Below are positions 1 to 8,373 of a stretch of DNA of 40,407 bases, in pieces. Made by a program: the position numbers and the translations under genes. Below the pieces are notes generated by a model. That model was not told where the DNA came from. It saw only the letters and a list, made by a program, of their open reading frames with translations, and did no database searches. This stretch comes from Bradyrhizobium manausense (GTDB taxonomy: Bacteria; Pseudomonadota; Alphaproteobacteria; Rhizobiales; Xanthobacteraceae), in assembly GCF_001440035.1 (NCBI RefSeq), contig NZ_LJYG01000085.1:197029-237435 (forward strand), read 5' to 3'. Position 1 is the first letter of the stretch, and the number at the start of each line of letters is the position of its first letter.

Positions 1-27
1 CGCCCCCATCGCCCCTAGGAAATCGCC

Positions 28-1266
28 TTAGTGATGGTGACCATTCCCGTTGCCGTTGCCATTGCTGCCGTTACCACCACCGTTTCCGTTGCCGTTACCG
101 TTGTTGCCCTTACCGTTGCCGGTGGCAGCATTGTTGTTGGCAGCACTGTTATCGTCGCCTTTGCCGGATTTGTTCTTGCCGTTGGACGATCCACTGTTGC
201 CGGGCGCGTCGCTGGTCGACCCGGCACTGGTCGCAACATTGGTTGTCGCGCTTGACGACGTAGACGAGCCGCCGGCCGCGGATCCACTGCCGCTGACGGT
301 GATCGCCGAGACGCTCGAGCTGTTGGAGGTCGTGGTCGTCGTGCTCGACTTGCCATCGCTCCACACCGTGTCCGTGCTGGCGTTCGCATTGCGCACCCGT
401 CCCGGTGCGACGGCACTATGGGCGAGCCCGTGCGTGACCTTGTGGAAGTTCAGCTTGACCTCGCCGAGCGAGCTCGAGATCCGCACGACGCCAGGCTTGG
501 GCGCGTGAGTTCCGCTTGCCTGATGCGAATGCATCGGCGCGCCTGCGACCTTGATCCCCTTCTCGATCTTGCCAAGCGCATGGATGGCATGGCCATTAGC
601 CGCATCGCGGGGCGCCGACAGACCCGACTTCGGCACGGGGACCCGATCGATCGTCGAAGCACGCGGCTTGCCGTGCTCGATCGGATTGAGTGTGCCGGAG
701 CCACTCAGGCTGAGCCCGGACTTGCCATGCGCGAAGGCGGTGGCCACCTGGCCGGGCATCACCTGGGCGATCTGGCCGGTCTTGAAATCAGACACTTCAA
801 CCTGCCCGCGGAGCACGCCGACCTTGGTGCTGCCTGCGCCCACCGTGACGCTGAAATGCGTTCCCTTGACCACGGCGGCGAGGTAGGGCGTCTCGACCTC
901 GAAATGCTTGACGTTGCGCTTCTCGACCTCGAGCAGGATCGAGCCCGCCTGCTGGATGATGGTGGTCGAAAGACCCTCCTTCTTCTCGGCCGGCACGCCG
1001 ACCACCGAGTTGGGAGAGATCAGGATCGTCTCCTCACCGCGAACGAGCAGGACGCGCCCGTTCCGGCCGGTGCGGATGGTATCCCCCGGCTTCAGTGTCT
1101 CTTCCTGGTTCAGCGAGACCTGCTGCGCGCCACTGGTCGCGAGCCAGACCTCGCCCGATGACTTGCTGACCGACCAGACGCCGTCATCCGCGGCGGATGC
1201 GACGGATGTGGCTCCCAGGACCAGCGCTACCATCACGGCGCACCGCATTCCAATTCGGACAAGCAT
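28..1266 (-). CDS. Secreted FecR-domain protein with Gly/Asn-rich tail
   Basis: This 412-residue protein has a signal peptide (about residues 1-25, cleavage after SVASA). A FecR-type domain follows at about 60-165, recognisable from the stretches FEVETPYLAAVVKGTHFSV and VGVLRGQVEVSDF. In the FecR family this domain is an extracytoplasmic beta-rich module that senses or binds partners. From about residue 300 the chain is Ser/Thr-rich, and the last 30 residues are almost only Gly and Asn, ending in three His. No anti-sigma segment or membrane anchor is visible, so it is not a classical FecR anti-sigma factor. It diverges from the TpsB-type transporter gene with 130 bases between the starts, which suggests shared control and possibly a joint role at the cell surface. 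The product is therefore a secreted or periplasmic FecR-domain protein of unknown role. The ATG start is supported by the signal peptide directly after it. Confidence 0.9.
   Translation of the reverse strand: MLVRIGMRCAVMVALVLGATSVASAADDGVWSVSKSSGEVWLATSGAQQVSLNQEETLKPGDTIRTGRNGRVLLVRGEETILISPNSVVGVPAEKKEGLSTTIIQQAGSILLEVEKRNVKHFEVETPYLAAVVKGTHFSVTVGAGSTKVGVLRGQVEVSDFKTGQIAQVMPGQVATAFAHGKSGLSLSGSGTLNPIEHGKPRASTIDRVPVPKSGLSAPRDAANGHAIHALGKIEKGIKVAGAPMHSHQASGTHAPKPGVVRISSSLGEVKLNFHKVTHGLAHSAVAPGRVRNANASTDTVWSDGKSSTTTTTSNSSSVSAITVSGSGSAAGGSSTSSSATTNVATSAGSTSDAPGNSGSSNGKNKSGKGDDNSAANNNAATGNGKGNNGNGNGNGGGNGSNGNGNGNGHHH
31..120. repeat. Low-complexity Gly-Asn codon repeat
   Basis: Short imperfect repeats of the GGC-AAC (Gly-Asn) codon pair on the minus strand encode the C-terminal tail of the FecR-domain protein. 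Such tracts are prone to slippage, so copy number may vary between strains. Confidence 0.7.
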
Positions 1267-1396
1267 AATGACCCTCAGCCGGAGTTACTGCCGAGCCTTC
1301 TGCGTATCCGAGATCACTCAAGATTAGCTTAGCGGTAATCCGGGAGTCCGGCGGCCGCATTAACGGATCATTGACCATAAAAAACTAAGAAAAATC

Positions 1397-3193
1397 ATGC
1401 AGCTACTGAATCCTTACCGGAACCAGGCGACGTCTCCGTCAAACTACGCAGGACGATCCGCGCATAGCGCCGTGGGACGGTACCTCGCTGCCGCCTTGGT
1501 CCTCCTATGGTCGACATTTGCGGGAATCCCCCAATCACTCGCGCAGCAGGCGAACCAGCCGGGATTTAATCCGCTTCAGCCGGAGAAATACTTTGAAAAC
1601 CAAACAAAGCAGGAATCCCTCGGCCGTCCGCCGGTGAAGCTGCCCTCGGTGGGCGGGCCCAATAGCGGCGGGGATACCAAGTCGCAGTTCGTGCTGCGCG
1701 ACATCGACGTGACCGGCGCCCGGGCCATCCCCCATGATCGCATCGCCGCAGTCTACCAGACCTATCTTGGCAAGCGGATCTCGCAAGCTGACCTCGCGAC
1801 GATCGCCGGCGCGATCAGCGATCTCTACCGGGTCCAAGGCTTCCATCTGAGCCGGGCGATCGTGCCGGCGCAGGACATTGCCGACGGCCGCGTCCGGATC
1901 CAAGTCATCGAAGGCTCGATCGTCGAGGCCGAGCTGAAAGGAGACGGTGCCGAGCAGTTCGGCGTGAGGCCAATGCTCGGGCCGATTCTAGCCGAACAAC
2001 CGTCGCGCCTGGCAACGCTCGAACGCCAGCTCTACCTCGTCAACGGCCGGCCAGGCGTTCGCATCGCCGACACCTCGCTGGAGGAAATCGGCGGCACGAC
2101 CGGCCGCTTCCGCCTCACCGTTTATCTGAAGACGTGGCATGTCTTCACCTCGTTCGGCCTGGACAATTTTGGCTCGTCGTCGGTCGGTCCGTGGCAGACC
2201 TACGCGACGGGCGCGTTCAACTCCTACCTCGCGCCCGGTGACACTCTCGCCGTCAACCTGTCGACCATTGCCAACGACCCGCGCGAACTCGGCTTCTCTC
2301 GGCTGTCCTATGACGCCCCGGTCGGCGTCGACGGCGTTCGGCTCGGTGGATCGGTGCTGTACAGCGCAGTCAGGCCTGGGGATGCGCGGCGCCTCGCCAG
2401 CGACATCACCACGACCGAGGCGTTCGAGTTGCATGCCAGCATTATCCCGCTCCAATCCCAATCGTCCACGCTGACCCTGACTGCGGCGACGACCTTCAGC
2501 AATGTGTCCGAGCACGATCTGTACGGTCCCTGGTACAGCGACCACATCAGAACCGCGAGCCTCACTGCCGACTACCGGCTGCAAGATGGCTTCGGCGGCA
2601 CAAACTACGCGACGATGACGTTTCGCCAGGGCCTCGATGTCTTCGGCGCATCGCATGTCGACGACGATCTGTTGTCGCGCGATGGTGCCACCTCGAACTT
2701 CTCGGTGCTGAACTTCTGGTTTACACGCTACCAGACGCTCAACGACGCATGGTCGCTCAAGCTGTCTGCGGCGAGCCAGACCGCGTCACGCCCCCTGTTC
2801 ACTTCGCAGCAATTCTATCTCGGCGGTGCAGCCTTCGGCCGCGGCTATGGCGCGGCCGAGATCAGCGGCGATAACGGTCTTGCCGGCTCGCTCGAAGTGC
2901 GTTTCGACCAGAAGCTCAATTTTCGCTACTTTAGCGGCTACCAGCTCTACGCTTTTGGCGACGCCGGCGCTGTCTGGAACGACGGCTACCGGCTGAGCGA
3001 CGGCCTGTCGCTGACATCGGCCGGTGCAGGCGTACGGTTCTTCCTGGCGCAGGATCTCCAGGCGGATTTCGGCGTGGCGGTGCCTTTGAGCTACCGCGCG
3101 CCGGACAATGAACGGCGCAGCCCGCGCTTCCTGTTCACCCTGTCGAGTGCGTTCCGGCTCTGCCCCGAACGCGGCAGAAATGGCTGCCTTTAG
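1397..3193 (+). CDS. TpsB-type outer-membrane transporter (ShlB/FhaC/HecB family)
   Basis: This is the two-partner-secretion pore family: an outer-membrane 16-strand barrel with periplasmic POTRA domains that exports a TpsA exoprotein. The 598 residues begin with a long signal peptide (hydrophobic 28-45, cleavage near SLAQ, residue 50). A POTRA domain follows at about 98-175 (FVLRDIDVTGARAI to RVRIQVIEGSIVEAEL), then a barrel from about 200 to the end. The family motif around the RGY turn and following GD-N-G is visible at GRGYGAAEISGDNGL. The length fits the family (550-600). No TpsA-like gene with filamentous haemagglutinin repeats lies next to it; the only neighbour is the divergent FecR-domain gene. 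The partner may be encoded elsewhere, or the FecR protein may be linked to it. ATG chosen for its signal peptide; the upstream ribosome site is weak. Confidence 0.9.
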   Translation: MQLLNPYRNQATSPSNYAGRSAHSAVGRYLAAALVLLWSTFAGIPQSLAQQANQPGFNPLQPEKYFENQTKQESLGRPPVKLPSVGGPNSGGDTKSQFVLRDIDVTGARAIPHDRIAAVYQTYLGKRISQADLATIAGAISDLYRVQGFHLSRAIVPAQDIADGRVRIQVIEGSIVEAELKGDGAEQFGVRPMLGPILAEQPSRLATLERQLYLVNGRPGVRIADTSLEEIGGTTGRFRLTVYLKTWHVFTSFGLDNFGSSSVGPWQTYATGAFNSYLAPGDTLAVNLSTIANDPRELGFSRLSYDAPVGVDGVRLGGSVLYSAVRPGDARRLASDITTTEAFELHASIIPLQSQSSTLTLTAATTFSNVSEHDLYGPWYSDHIRTASLTADYRLQDGFGGTNYATMTFRQGLDVFGASHVDDDLLSRDGATSNFSVLNFWFTRYQTLNDAWSLKLSAASQTASRPLFTSQQFYLGGAAFGRGYGAAEISGDNGLAGSLEVRFDQKLNFRYFSGYQLYAFGDAGAVWNDGYRLSDGLSLTSAGAGVRFFLAQDLQADFGVAVPLSYRAPDNERRSPRFLFTLSSAFRLCPERGRNGCL

Positions 3194-3336
3194 CCGCGTG
3201 GCCCTTGGCTTGAGGCGGCCCTTTTGCGGTCGTCCTCACAGACTTGCCTAAATTTAATCCCGCAATCTGGTCACGATCGCTCGATCCGGCGGTTTTCAAT
3301 AGCCATGTTCAGTCAAAAGTGATTGAGACGGAACTC

Positions 3337-4167
3337 ATGAAAAGGGTGTTTGCAATTCTGGCTTTTCTCTGTGTCCTCGCGGCGGGCCAGTACGTTATCG
3401 TCAGCAAATTCGCGATCCGGCATGAGATGCTGTCCTTGTTTGACGCCGCGCGTCAGCGGCCGATCTCGGTCGAGATCGCGGTGCGGCGCGACTACGAGAC
3501 CAAGGCCAATCTCGGTCTTTGGAAGCTTCCGGTCGCCATCATCAGCAACGGCAACACGGTCAAGGCCACCGAATATTCGTTCCTTGCCAACGTCCTTGCG
3601 GCGCGTGGCTATCTGGTCGCCAGCATCCAGCAGGATCTGCCGAGCGATCCGCCCCTGATGACCCATGTCGGCCAGAAATATGTCGGCCGGCGCGAGGTCT
3701 ATATCCGCTGCGAGGCCAACATCCTCTTCGTGCTGAACACATTGAAGGGGCGACAGGAGAATGCCGACTACGACCACATCACGCTCGTCGGTCATTCCAA
3801 CGGCGGCGACGTCTCCATGTATGTCGCACAGCAGCATCCTGAACTGGTGTCGAAGGTGATTACGCTCGACAATCTCAGGGTGCCGTTCGTCCTCAACGAC
3901 CGCATGAAGATTCTGTCGTTCCGCTCCAAGGATCCGCATTTCCTGACCGACCCCGGCGTGCTGCCGACGCCGGAAGAGGCCAAGGCGCGGGGGATCGACA
4001 TTATCCATACCGGGGCGCAACACACCGAGATGAGCGATCGTGGACCCGACTCGGTCAAGGAGAAGATCCAGACGACACTTGACCGCTTCCTGCGAGACAG
4101 TGCCAGCAGCGCGCTCGCGCCTGCCGATACCACCGCCCCGATGATCATGAACCCCGGCGACTATTAG
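3337..4167 (+). CDS. Exported or membrane-anchored alpha/beta hydrolase
   Basis: The 276-residue product has an N-terminal hydrophobic segment (about residues 4-22) that is a signal peptide or anchor. An alpha/beta-hydrolase core follows. The nucleophile elbow is GHSNGG with Ser154 in the usual strand-turn-helix context (ITLVGHSNGGDVSMYVAQQ). His224 or His229 near the C-terminus (IIHTGAQHTEMSDRG) is the likely catalytic His. The substrate cannot be read from sequence; a lipase, esterase or amidase role is possible. The reading frame extends upstream to a TTG at 3244, but the ATG at 3337 is preferred because it has a purine-rich site (GAGACGGA) just upstream and opens directly into the signal sequence. 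It follows the TpsB-type gene by about 140 bases on the same strand. Confidence 0.85.
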   Translation: MKRVFAILAFLCVLAAGQYVIVSKFAIRHEMLSLFDAARQRPISVEIAVRRDYETKANLGLWKLPVAIISNGNTVKATEYSFLANVLAARGYLVASIQQDLPSDPPLMTHVGQKYVGRREVYIRCEANILFVLNTLKGRQENADYDHITLVGHSNGGDVSMYVAQQHPELVSKVITLDNLRVPFVLNDRMKILSFRSKDPHFLTDPGVLPTPEEAKARGIDIIHTGAQHTEMSDRGPDSVKEKIQTTLDRFLRDSASSALAPADTTAPMIMNPGDY

Positions 4168-4450
4168 TCGGGACGCTTTGCGGCAGATCAACGCAGCTCC
4201 ATGCCGGCCGGGATAAATGGCCGTACAGCATCGGAGAGGCACGTGTTACACCATACCGAAAGGCTTGATGCGACCAGGCTCGACATGGAGAGCCTACCCC
4301 CGGCGAGGGCGCCCGCGCCCATGCGCCATTTCTATCGCTTGGCCCGCAGGCTGTTCCGCTCGATCATCGCACGTATCGACCTCTCACAATTTCCGGGATC
4401 ATGCTGCGGCTGAGTAGACGGTCCGCAGGCGAATGTAGGCAGGTGACGAG

Positions 4451-4771
4451 ATGCGCGCAGCAGCAAGACGAATTTGGCTCCTGCTAGCGACAGCCGCAAG
4501 TTTGGCTATATCGCCTGTTCTGGCCGCCGACGCCAATCACGGCGCCGATCTTGCCCAACGCTGGTGCGCAAGCTGCCACCTCGTGACGAACAGCCAGGCT
4601 CAGGCCAGCGTCGACGTGCCCTCCTTCGCATCGGTTGCGCGCAAGCCGGATTTCAGCCCGGAGAGGCTCGCGTTCTTCCTGCTTGACCCCCATCCGAAGA
4701 TGCCGAACTTTCCCTTGAGCCGGACCGAAGCCGCCGACATCGCGGCCTATATCGGATCGCTGCGCCAGTAG
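4451..4771 (+). CDS. Small periplasmic c-type cytochrome
   Basis: This 106-residue protein has a signal peptide (cleavage near VLAAD, residue 26) and one class I cytochrome c domain. The haem attachment motif is CASCH at residues 39-43, and the distal Met ligand is probably Met84 in HPKMPNF. The C-terminal helix (AADIAAYIGSLR) is typical of the family. It carries electrons in the periplasm; no oxidase or dehydrogenase partner gene is adjacent, so its partner is unknown. The 283 bases before it (4168-4450) hold no convincing gene. Confidence 0.92.
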   Translation: MRAAARRIWLLLATAASLAISPVLAADANHGADLAQRWCASCHLVTNSQAQASVDVPSFASVARKPDFSPERLAFFLLDPHPKMPNFPLSRTEAADIAAYIGSLRQ

Positions 4772-4791
4772 CTGGCTCGCTCCAAACGCTC

Positions 4792-4828
4792 AAAAATGCA
4801 AATCCCTGCCGGAGGAGCCGACAGGGAT
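4792..4828 (-). terminator. Hairpin plus T-run, likely phasin terminator
   Basis: Arms ATCCCTG (4802-4808) and CAGGGAT (4822-4828) pair, with an inner CGG/CCG helix. Read on the minus strand, the hairpin is followed by a T-run (complement of AAAAA at 4792-4796). It lies about 140 bases past the phasin stop and may also slow transcription coming from the cytochrome gene. Confidence 0.55.
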
Positions 4829-4965
4829 CAGCAGACAGGACGATGGACGGCGGATGAGCTTCATCCGGTGGCCCATCGTGGACCTGCATGGGAATTGAAA
4901 TGCGCATCAATCCGATGAGCAAGATCACTTTGTGAGCAGACTTTCCAAGATCAGGATTTGCCAGA

Positions 4966-5307
4966 TCAGGATTTGCCCTTGCCCGGCTGCATGAAGTTGC
5001 CGGTCATCTGGCGCATGTGATCGCCGGCGTTAGTGAACTGGCTGCGCAGGAACTCGGACTGGATCCGCATCGCCTCCTGAAGATCGGTCGCGTGAACCAG
5101 CTTGCGAGCATGCTCGAATGCCGCCTTCATATTCTGCTCGGTGAAGGCGAGCGCCTGCTTGGAGACATCAGCGCCCGCGCCGGGAACCGACGACATTGAT
5201 TTGGTGGCGGCATCGAAAAACATGCCGAATGCCTTCTCGGCCTGGTCAATCGTCTTCTCCGCCAGGTCGCGCAGTTCAGCCGGAACTTCGAGCTTCGGTT
5301 CGATCAT
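4966..5307 (-). CDS. Phasin family protein (Phasin_2)
   Basis: The 113-residue, helix-rich, charged product matches Phasin_2 proteins, which coat polyhydroxyalkanoate granules in rhizobia. Typical features are the segment KTIDQAEKAFGMFFDAATK, a central run of amphipathic helix (KQALAFTEQNMKAAFEHARKL) and the conserved block DLQEAMRIQSEFLRSQF. There is no signal peptide, as expected for a cytosolic granule protein. The frame is open further upstream to 5373, but the ATG at 5307 is preceded by a strong GGAGGAG ribosome site (complement at 5315-5321), which decides the start. Confidence 0.9.
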   Translation of the reverse strand: MIEPKLEVPAELRDLAEKTIDQAEKAFGMFFDAATKSMSSVPGAGADVSKQALAFTEQNMKAAFEHARKLVHATDLQEAMRIQSEFLRSQFTNAGDHMRQMTGNFMQPGKGKS

Positions 5308-5454
5308 GGTCGTACTCCTCCCTCTTTTTCCTGTCTGATTATCACATTTGCCGCGCCGCCTTCCAGCGGCCATGCTTCAGCAGGGGCCGTCACCTGGCGG
5401 TCCATCGCCGGCCGGGAGGACGGACAGAGCGTATTGCCGGCGCCCGGCCAAAGC

Positions 5455-5640
5455 TCAGGACAAGGGATGGTCGGGGAGCGTTTCGTCGGTGACAAGATCC
5501 TCGATGAGCTTGATGACCTCAAAGCGCTGGCGGGGGGCAAGCTTGAGAAAGGCGCGCAGCAGGCGGAGGCTCTCGACCGTGCCGGTCGCGGGTGCACCGA
5601 GCTTGAGATGCAGTTCAGCCGCGAAATTGAGGTTCTTCAT
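5455..5640 (-). CDS. Small hypothetical protein
   Basis: This is a 61-residue protein starting MKNLNFAAELHLKLG and ending LIEDLVTDETLPDHPLS. It looks mostly helical, with Leu- and Arg-rich segments (LLRAFLKLAPRQRFEVI), and has no signal peptide or membrane segment. The ATG at 5640 has AGGT about 8 bases upstream; a GTG at 5721 would add 27 residues of less protein-like sequence. I do not recognise a family. It lies upstream of the phasin gene on the same strand, but about 150 bases separate them. Confidence 0.5.
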   Translation of the reverse strand: MKNLNFAAELHLKLGAPATGTVESLRLLRAFLKLAPRQRFEVIKLIEDLVTDETLPDHPLS

Positions 5641-6007
5641 CTCGCACCTATCACAGGATCGGTCCTTCGGTTCGCGCGTCGTAAGCCGGATCGAGGACCT
5701 GATGTCGTCACTGAACGCCACGGCGACGACAAACTCTAGGTCGGAGTACCCGGCAGGCTGGCGCGCTGAGCAGATCTCAACAAGGTTGCAATTATGTCAA
5801 GGAACAACCCGTCGGGCAAGCCAAACCGTGAGACTTAGCGATGCTTCGTCGACAGCGTGCCACGGCAATTCCGGATAACAGGAATACTCACCGCAGTCAC
5901 CTACCTGCGTCAAGAAGCAGCATCATCACCACAAGGCTCCGACCGCTGTCAATTCGACCAACGTTTCGCATCGTTTCTGACATGCGCGGAAACTGGCAAA
6001 ACCCGGA
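5641..6007. other. Intergenic stretch without a recognisable gene
   Basis: I see no open frame with protein-like composition and a ribosome site here, and no tRNA-like or strong terminator structure. It presumably holds the promoter of the small minus-strand gene ending at 5455. Confidence 0.4.
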
Positions 6008-6472
6008 CTAGCGCTTCTTCAGCGTATACACGTAATCGTTGAGCCCGATTTCGGCGGTTGTATCGTCGACGAAATGAAGGTCGATCTCGCAGCCGGTCTC
6101 CAGTGTCCTGATATGGGTCCCCATGAAGCCGAGCGAAACGGCAAGCGCCTTGGGATCGACCGTCTTGTCCGCGCTGTACATCTCGTCGAATGCGCCCTGG
6201 AAGAGCATGTCTGGACCATAATCCGTCACCTTGTAGTGCGGCTTGACGCAGGAAAATGGACGCGGACCGGAGATTTCCCCGGTCTTGAGAGCCACTGTCT
6301 TGCCCATCAGCCGCGCGCGCTCGGCATCGTCAGGCTTGCGATGCGGATCGGCCCAAGGCGCAAGCACGGCCGCCGTGAAGGCCCAGTTTCCGACAAAAAA
6401 CGGATCGGCGGCCACGGCGGAGCCAGCCATGCCAAGCGATGCGAACAAACAGGCAATATGGGTGGGTTTCAT
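6008..6472 (-). CDS. Periplasmic hypothetical protein
   Basis: The 154-residue product has a clear signal peptide (MKPTHIACLFASLGMAGSAVAAD, cleavage near residue 21). The mature part is compact and contains two Cys (FSCVKPHY and ETGCEIDLHF) that could form a disulfide. The ending TTAEIGLNDYVYTLKKR has a beta-strand-like pattern. The layout resembles small periplasmic beta-rich proteins, but no named family can be assigned. The gene stands alone and diverges from the next exported protein gene (6665, plus), with about 190 bases between them that must hold both promoters. Confidence 0.8.
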   Translation of the reverse strand: MKPTHIACLFASLGMAGSAVAADPFFVGNWAFTAAVLAPWADPHRKPDDAERARLMGKTVALKTGEISGPRPFSCVKPHYKVTDYGPDMLFQGAFDEMYSADKTVDPKALAVSLGFMGTHIRTLETGCEIDLHFVDDTTAEIGLNDYVYTLKKR

Positions 6473-6664
6473 GCGGCAAGCCCCCTTTACGTCTTGGACT
6501 CATCGCCCCGCATCAGGGTTCATCACGATCCGATATTTCTCGCTCCGTGAACCGTCGTTCAAGAACGTGCGACCAAGCGGTTGCGAAACGGCCACGCAGA
6601 TCACGGGCGCCATGGCTGATGAACGATTTTGATTCGGGCGCACTCAGCACCAAAGGACGACGGC

Positions 6665-7021
6665 ATGCTTTCTCGCTGCGATCTCATCAAGGGCGCCGCG
6701 GTTGCGCTTCTTATTCTCTCGACTCAGGGCGCGTGGGCGCAGGAGACCAAAATGAACCTGTTCAAGATCGTCACCGTCAAGGACGAGATCATCATCGGGC
6801 TGTCGCCTGACGAACTCCAGGCGCTTGGCGGCAGTGACGCAAGCGCGGTTGCGCACGCTCTGGCGCAGAAGGGCGACCTCACCGTCTGGCAGTACAACGT
6901 GCATCGCGGGCAGAACGGTGAAATGCAGCAAGCCCCCACGGCCAAAATCGGGCTTTTGGCCAACGCTTCGCTCCGCGTCGAGCCCTACACCACGCCCTAC
7001 CAGATCATGCCGCATCCGTGA
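6665..7021 (+). CDS. Small exported hypothetical protein
   Basis: This 118-residue protein starts MLSRCDLIKGAAVALLILS with a signal peptide ending near GAWAQ. The mature part contains the segment VTVKDEIIIGLSPDELQAL and ends in a Pro/His tail (IMPHP). The ATG at 6665 has AAAGGACGA upstream and places the signal sequence at the N-terminus; the longer frame from 6629 would bury it. No family recognised. It converges on the DUF6456-like gene, with a strong GC hairpin between them. Confidence 0.75.
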   Translation: MLSRCDLIKGAAVALLILSTQGAWAQETKMNLFKIVTVKDEIIIGLSPDELQALGGSDASAVAHALAQKGDLTVWQYNVHRGQNGEMQQAPTAKIGLLANASLRVEPYTTPYQIMPHP

Positions 7022-7035
7022 CGCGAGATCGGGAC

Positions 7036-7058
7036 GGCCGGCGGTAAAGCCGCCGGCC
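7036..7058. terminator. Strong GC hairpin between convergent genes
   Basis: Perfect 9-base arms GGCCGGCGG (7036-7044) and CCGCCGGCC (7050-7058) enclose a 5-base loop. There is no T-run, so this is a terminator-like stem serving the gene ending at 7021 and perhaps the convergent one ending at 7065. Confidence 0.5.
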
Positions 7059-7064
7059 CATCCT

Positions 7065-7628
7065 TCAGCGGCGCCGCGCTGAGGCATCTGTCGCAAAACC
7101 GTAGACCAGGGCCAGCCGGTCGAGGCATTCGCGAAAACGCCGGGCGAAATAGTCGTTCCAGCGCTGGGTGCGGACAGCGCGCCGCTGCCCGATCTGATCC
7201 ATGGTCAGGCCGAGCACGAGCACATCATGCACCAGCGCGGCGCCGTCGGTGCCAAGCTCGCGTTCGACCCGGTTCAGCCGTAGTACGGCCTGGCGCTGAC
7301 GCTCGGTCAGGGGCTCGCGAGAGCGCGTGCCGTCGACAAATTCGCGGGTCGGATCCATGGCCTGCGGGCCCCGCTCTGCCCCCTCCCAGTCGTTCTGGTA
7401 AGCGCGACCACCTCGATATTGCGCCTCATCGATCTGGTGATGCGAGTGCAGTCGGCCGAGCGGATCATTGCGAATCGACCGCATCGCCACGATCTTCTCG
7501 TCGGAATCAAGCGCGAGCGGGTTGTCGACCTCTGCCTCCATCACCTCGGCATTGAACGGCAGGTCACGCGAGCGCCGGTCGTGAAGTTCGGTCAATCTGT
7601 AAGACTTGTTGCGTTTGGCACGAGCCAC
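7065..7628 (-). CDS. DUF6456-like putative DNA-associated protein
   Basis: This 187-residue protein resembles the alphaproteobacterial DUF6456 group in two places. The middle part DPLGRLHSHHQIDEAQYRGGRAYQNDWE corresponds to the family pattern of a 'D-P-L-x-x-L ... I-D-x-x-Q-x-x-A-G' block. The C-terminal part, from LTERQRQAVLRLNRVERELG to ECLDRLALVYGF, corresponds to its helical end. The assignment is from memory of family patterns. Start: the GTG at 7628 has AAGGAA 7 bases upstream, better than the TTG at 7646. It lies 49 bases downstream of the GcrA-like gene on the same strand, so the two are probably co-transcribed and under the same dyad-controlled promoter. Confidence 0.75.
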   Translation of the reverse strand: MARAKRNKSYRLTELHDRRSRDLPFNAEVMEAEVDNPLALDSDEKIVAMRSIRNDPLGRLHSHHQIDEAQYRGGRAYQNDWEGAERGPQAMDPTREFVDGTRSREPLTERQRQAVLRLNRVERELGTDGAALVHDVLVLGLTMDQIGQRRAVRTQRWNDYFARRFRECLDRLALVYGFATDASARRR

Positions 7629-7677
7629 TTGGAAATTCCTTGCCAATTGACGTGAAAATGGAACGGTCGCGCGCGGG

Positions 7678-8211
7678 TCAGGCGGCGGAGACGAGCCTCA
7701 GCACGACGGCAGCAGCCGTACGGGCCGCGCCGGGACCGCGCGTCAGACGCGCATGCGGCGCGCAATAGCTCGAGCCGGGTTGACGTGCGTGACCGCAGAA
7801 GCTGATCTCCTCCCCCTCCTTGTCGCCGCTATAGGGGTAGCGGCAATCGCCTCGTTCGAGCTCGTGCAGCGTGATCAGGCGCGGCTCGATGCCGACGCAA
7901 CGCAGTTTGACGGGTTGGGCAGGTTTCAAGGCCGATGGCGGCGGCAGGTTCAGGCCAGGTGGCACGGCACGAGGCGGTGTGCGCGGAGCGGGCTCACCCG
8001 GCAGGGAAGGCACGATCGACGGACTTATCATTCGTTCAGGCGTGGCGAGCCCAAGCCCGAGCCGCTTGGCGCGACCGATCACGGCGTTGCGGGTGTAAGC
8101 CGTTCCAAACCTTGCGTTAATCCGTCTTCCGATCTCCCCATATGACAGTCCCTTGAAGAAATAGTCGCAAAGCGCGTCGGAATGCTCCGACGACCAACGG
8201 CCCGGTTCCAT
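7678..8211 (-). CDS. GcrA-family cell-cycle/transcription regulator
   Basis: GcrA proteins bind sigma-70 RNA polymerase and methylated promoters in alphaproteobacteria. The 177-residue product has the N-terminal GcrA helix block (RWSSEHSDALCDYFFKGLSYGEIGRRIN and TRNAVIGRAKRLGL, residues about 5-55), a Pro-rich linker, and the C-terminal Cys/His motif. That motif reads DCRYPYSGDKEGEEISFCGH followed by YCAPHARL, matching the family's C-x-W/Y-P ... F-C-G ... Y-C-x-x-H signature. The insertion NARFGTAY in the helical part is longer than in Caulobacter GcrA, so this is probably a paralogue rather than the master regulator. The ATG at 8211 has AGGACAGC upstream. It diverges from the S24 repressor gene, with two dyads in the shared control region. 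Confidence 0.85.
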   Translation of the reverse strand: MEPGRWSSEHSDALCDYFFKGLSYGEIGRRINARFGTAYTRNAVIGRAKRLGLGLATPERMISPSIVPSLPGEPAPRTPPRAVPPGLNLPPPSALKPAQPVKLRCVGIEPRLITLHELERGDCRYPYSGDKEGEEISFCGHARQPGSSYCAPHARLTRGPGAARTAAAVVLRLVSAA

Positions 8212-8259
8212 GCTGCTGTCCTGTGATCCGCCCCGATCCCACGATCCGGAGGCGAAACA

Positions 8260-8282
8260 CACCTTCCGTTATTCCGAAGGTG
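8260..8282. promoter_or_regulatory. Operator-like dyad A (GcrA side)
   Basis: Perfect 7-base arms CACCTTC (8260-8266) and GAAGGTG (8276-8282) enclose a core 15-mer TTCCGTTATTCCGAA (8264-8278) that resembles dyads B and C. A minus-strand -35-like TTGACT lies next to it (complement at 8284-8289), so a bound protein would block the GcrA-like promoter. Confidence 0.55.
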
Positions 8283-8319
8283 AAGTCAAGCCTTAATTTC
8301 TGATATTCATAATTGCATT

Positions 8320-8337
8320 AATTCCGAATTTCGGATT
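8320..8337. promoter_or_regulatory. Operator-like dyad B (repressor side)
   Basis: AATTCCGAATTTCGGATT contains perfect arms TCCGAA and TTCGGA around one T. It lies 36 bases upstream of the S24 repressor ATG in a short AT-rich stretch, a position suited to autoregulation. Confidence 0.55.
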
Positions 8338-8373
8338 ACAAGGGCTGAGGCGTGGGCAATCGAGGGAATCACC

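Noticed and set aside
31..150. CRISPR-like regular repeats near the window start
   Set aside because: The periodicity is 6 bases from Gly-Asn codons inside a coding region, without spacers.
418..1161. Long open frames on the plus strand opposite the FecR-domain gene
   Set aside because: They arise from the GC-rich third-position bias of the minus-strand gene; no ribosome site or protein-like composition.
4201..4413. Small plus-strand frames between the hydrolase and the cytochrome gene
   Set aside because: Two frames overlap with similar length, both Arg/Pro-rich and without a ribosome site or recognisable pattern.
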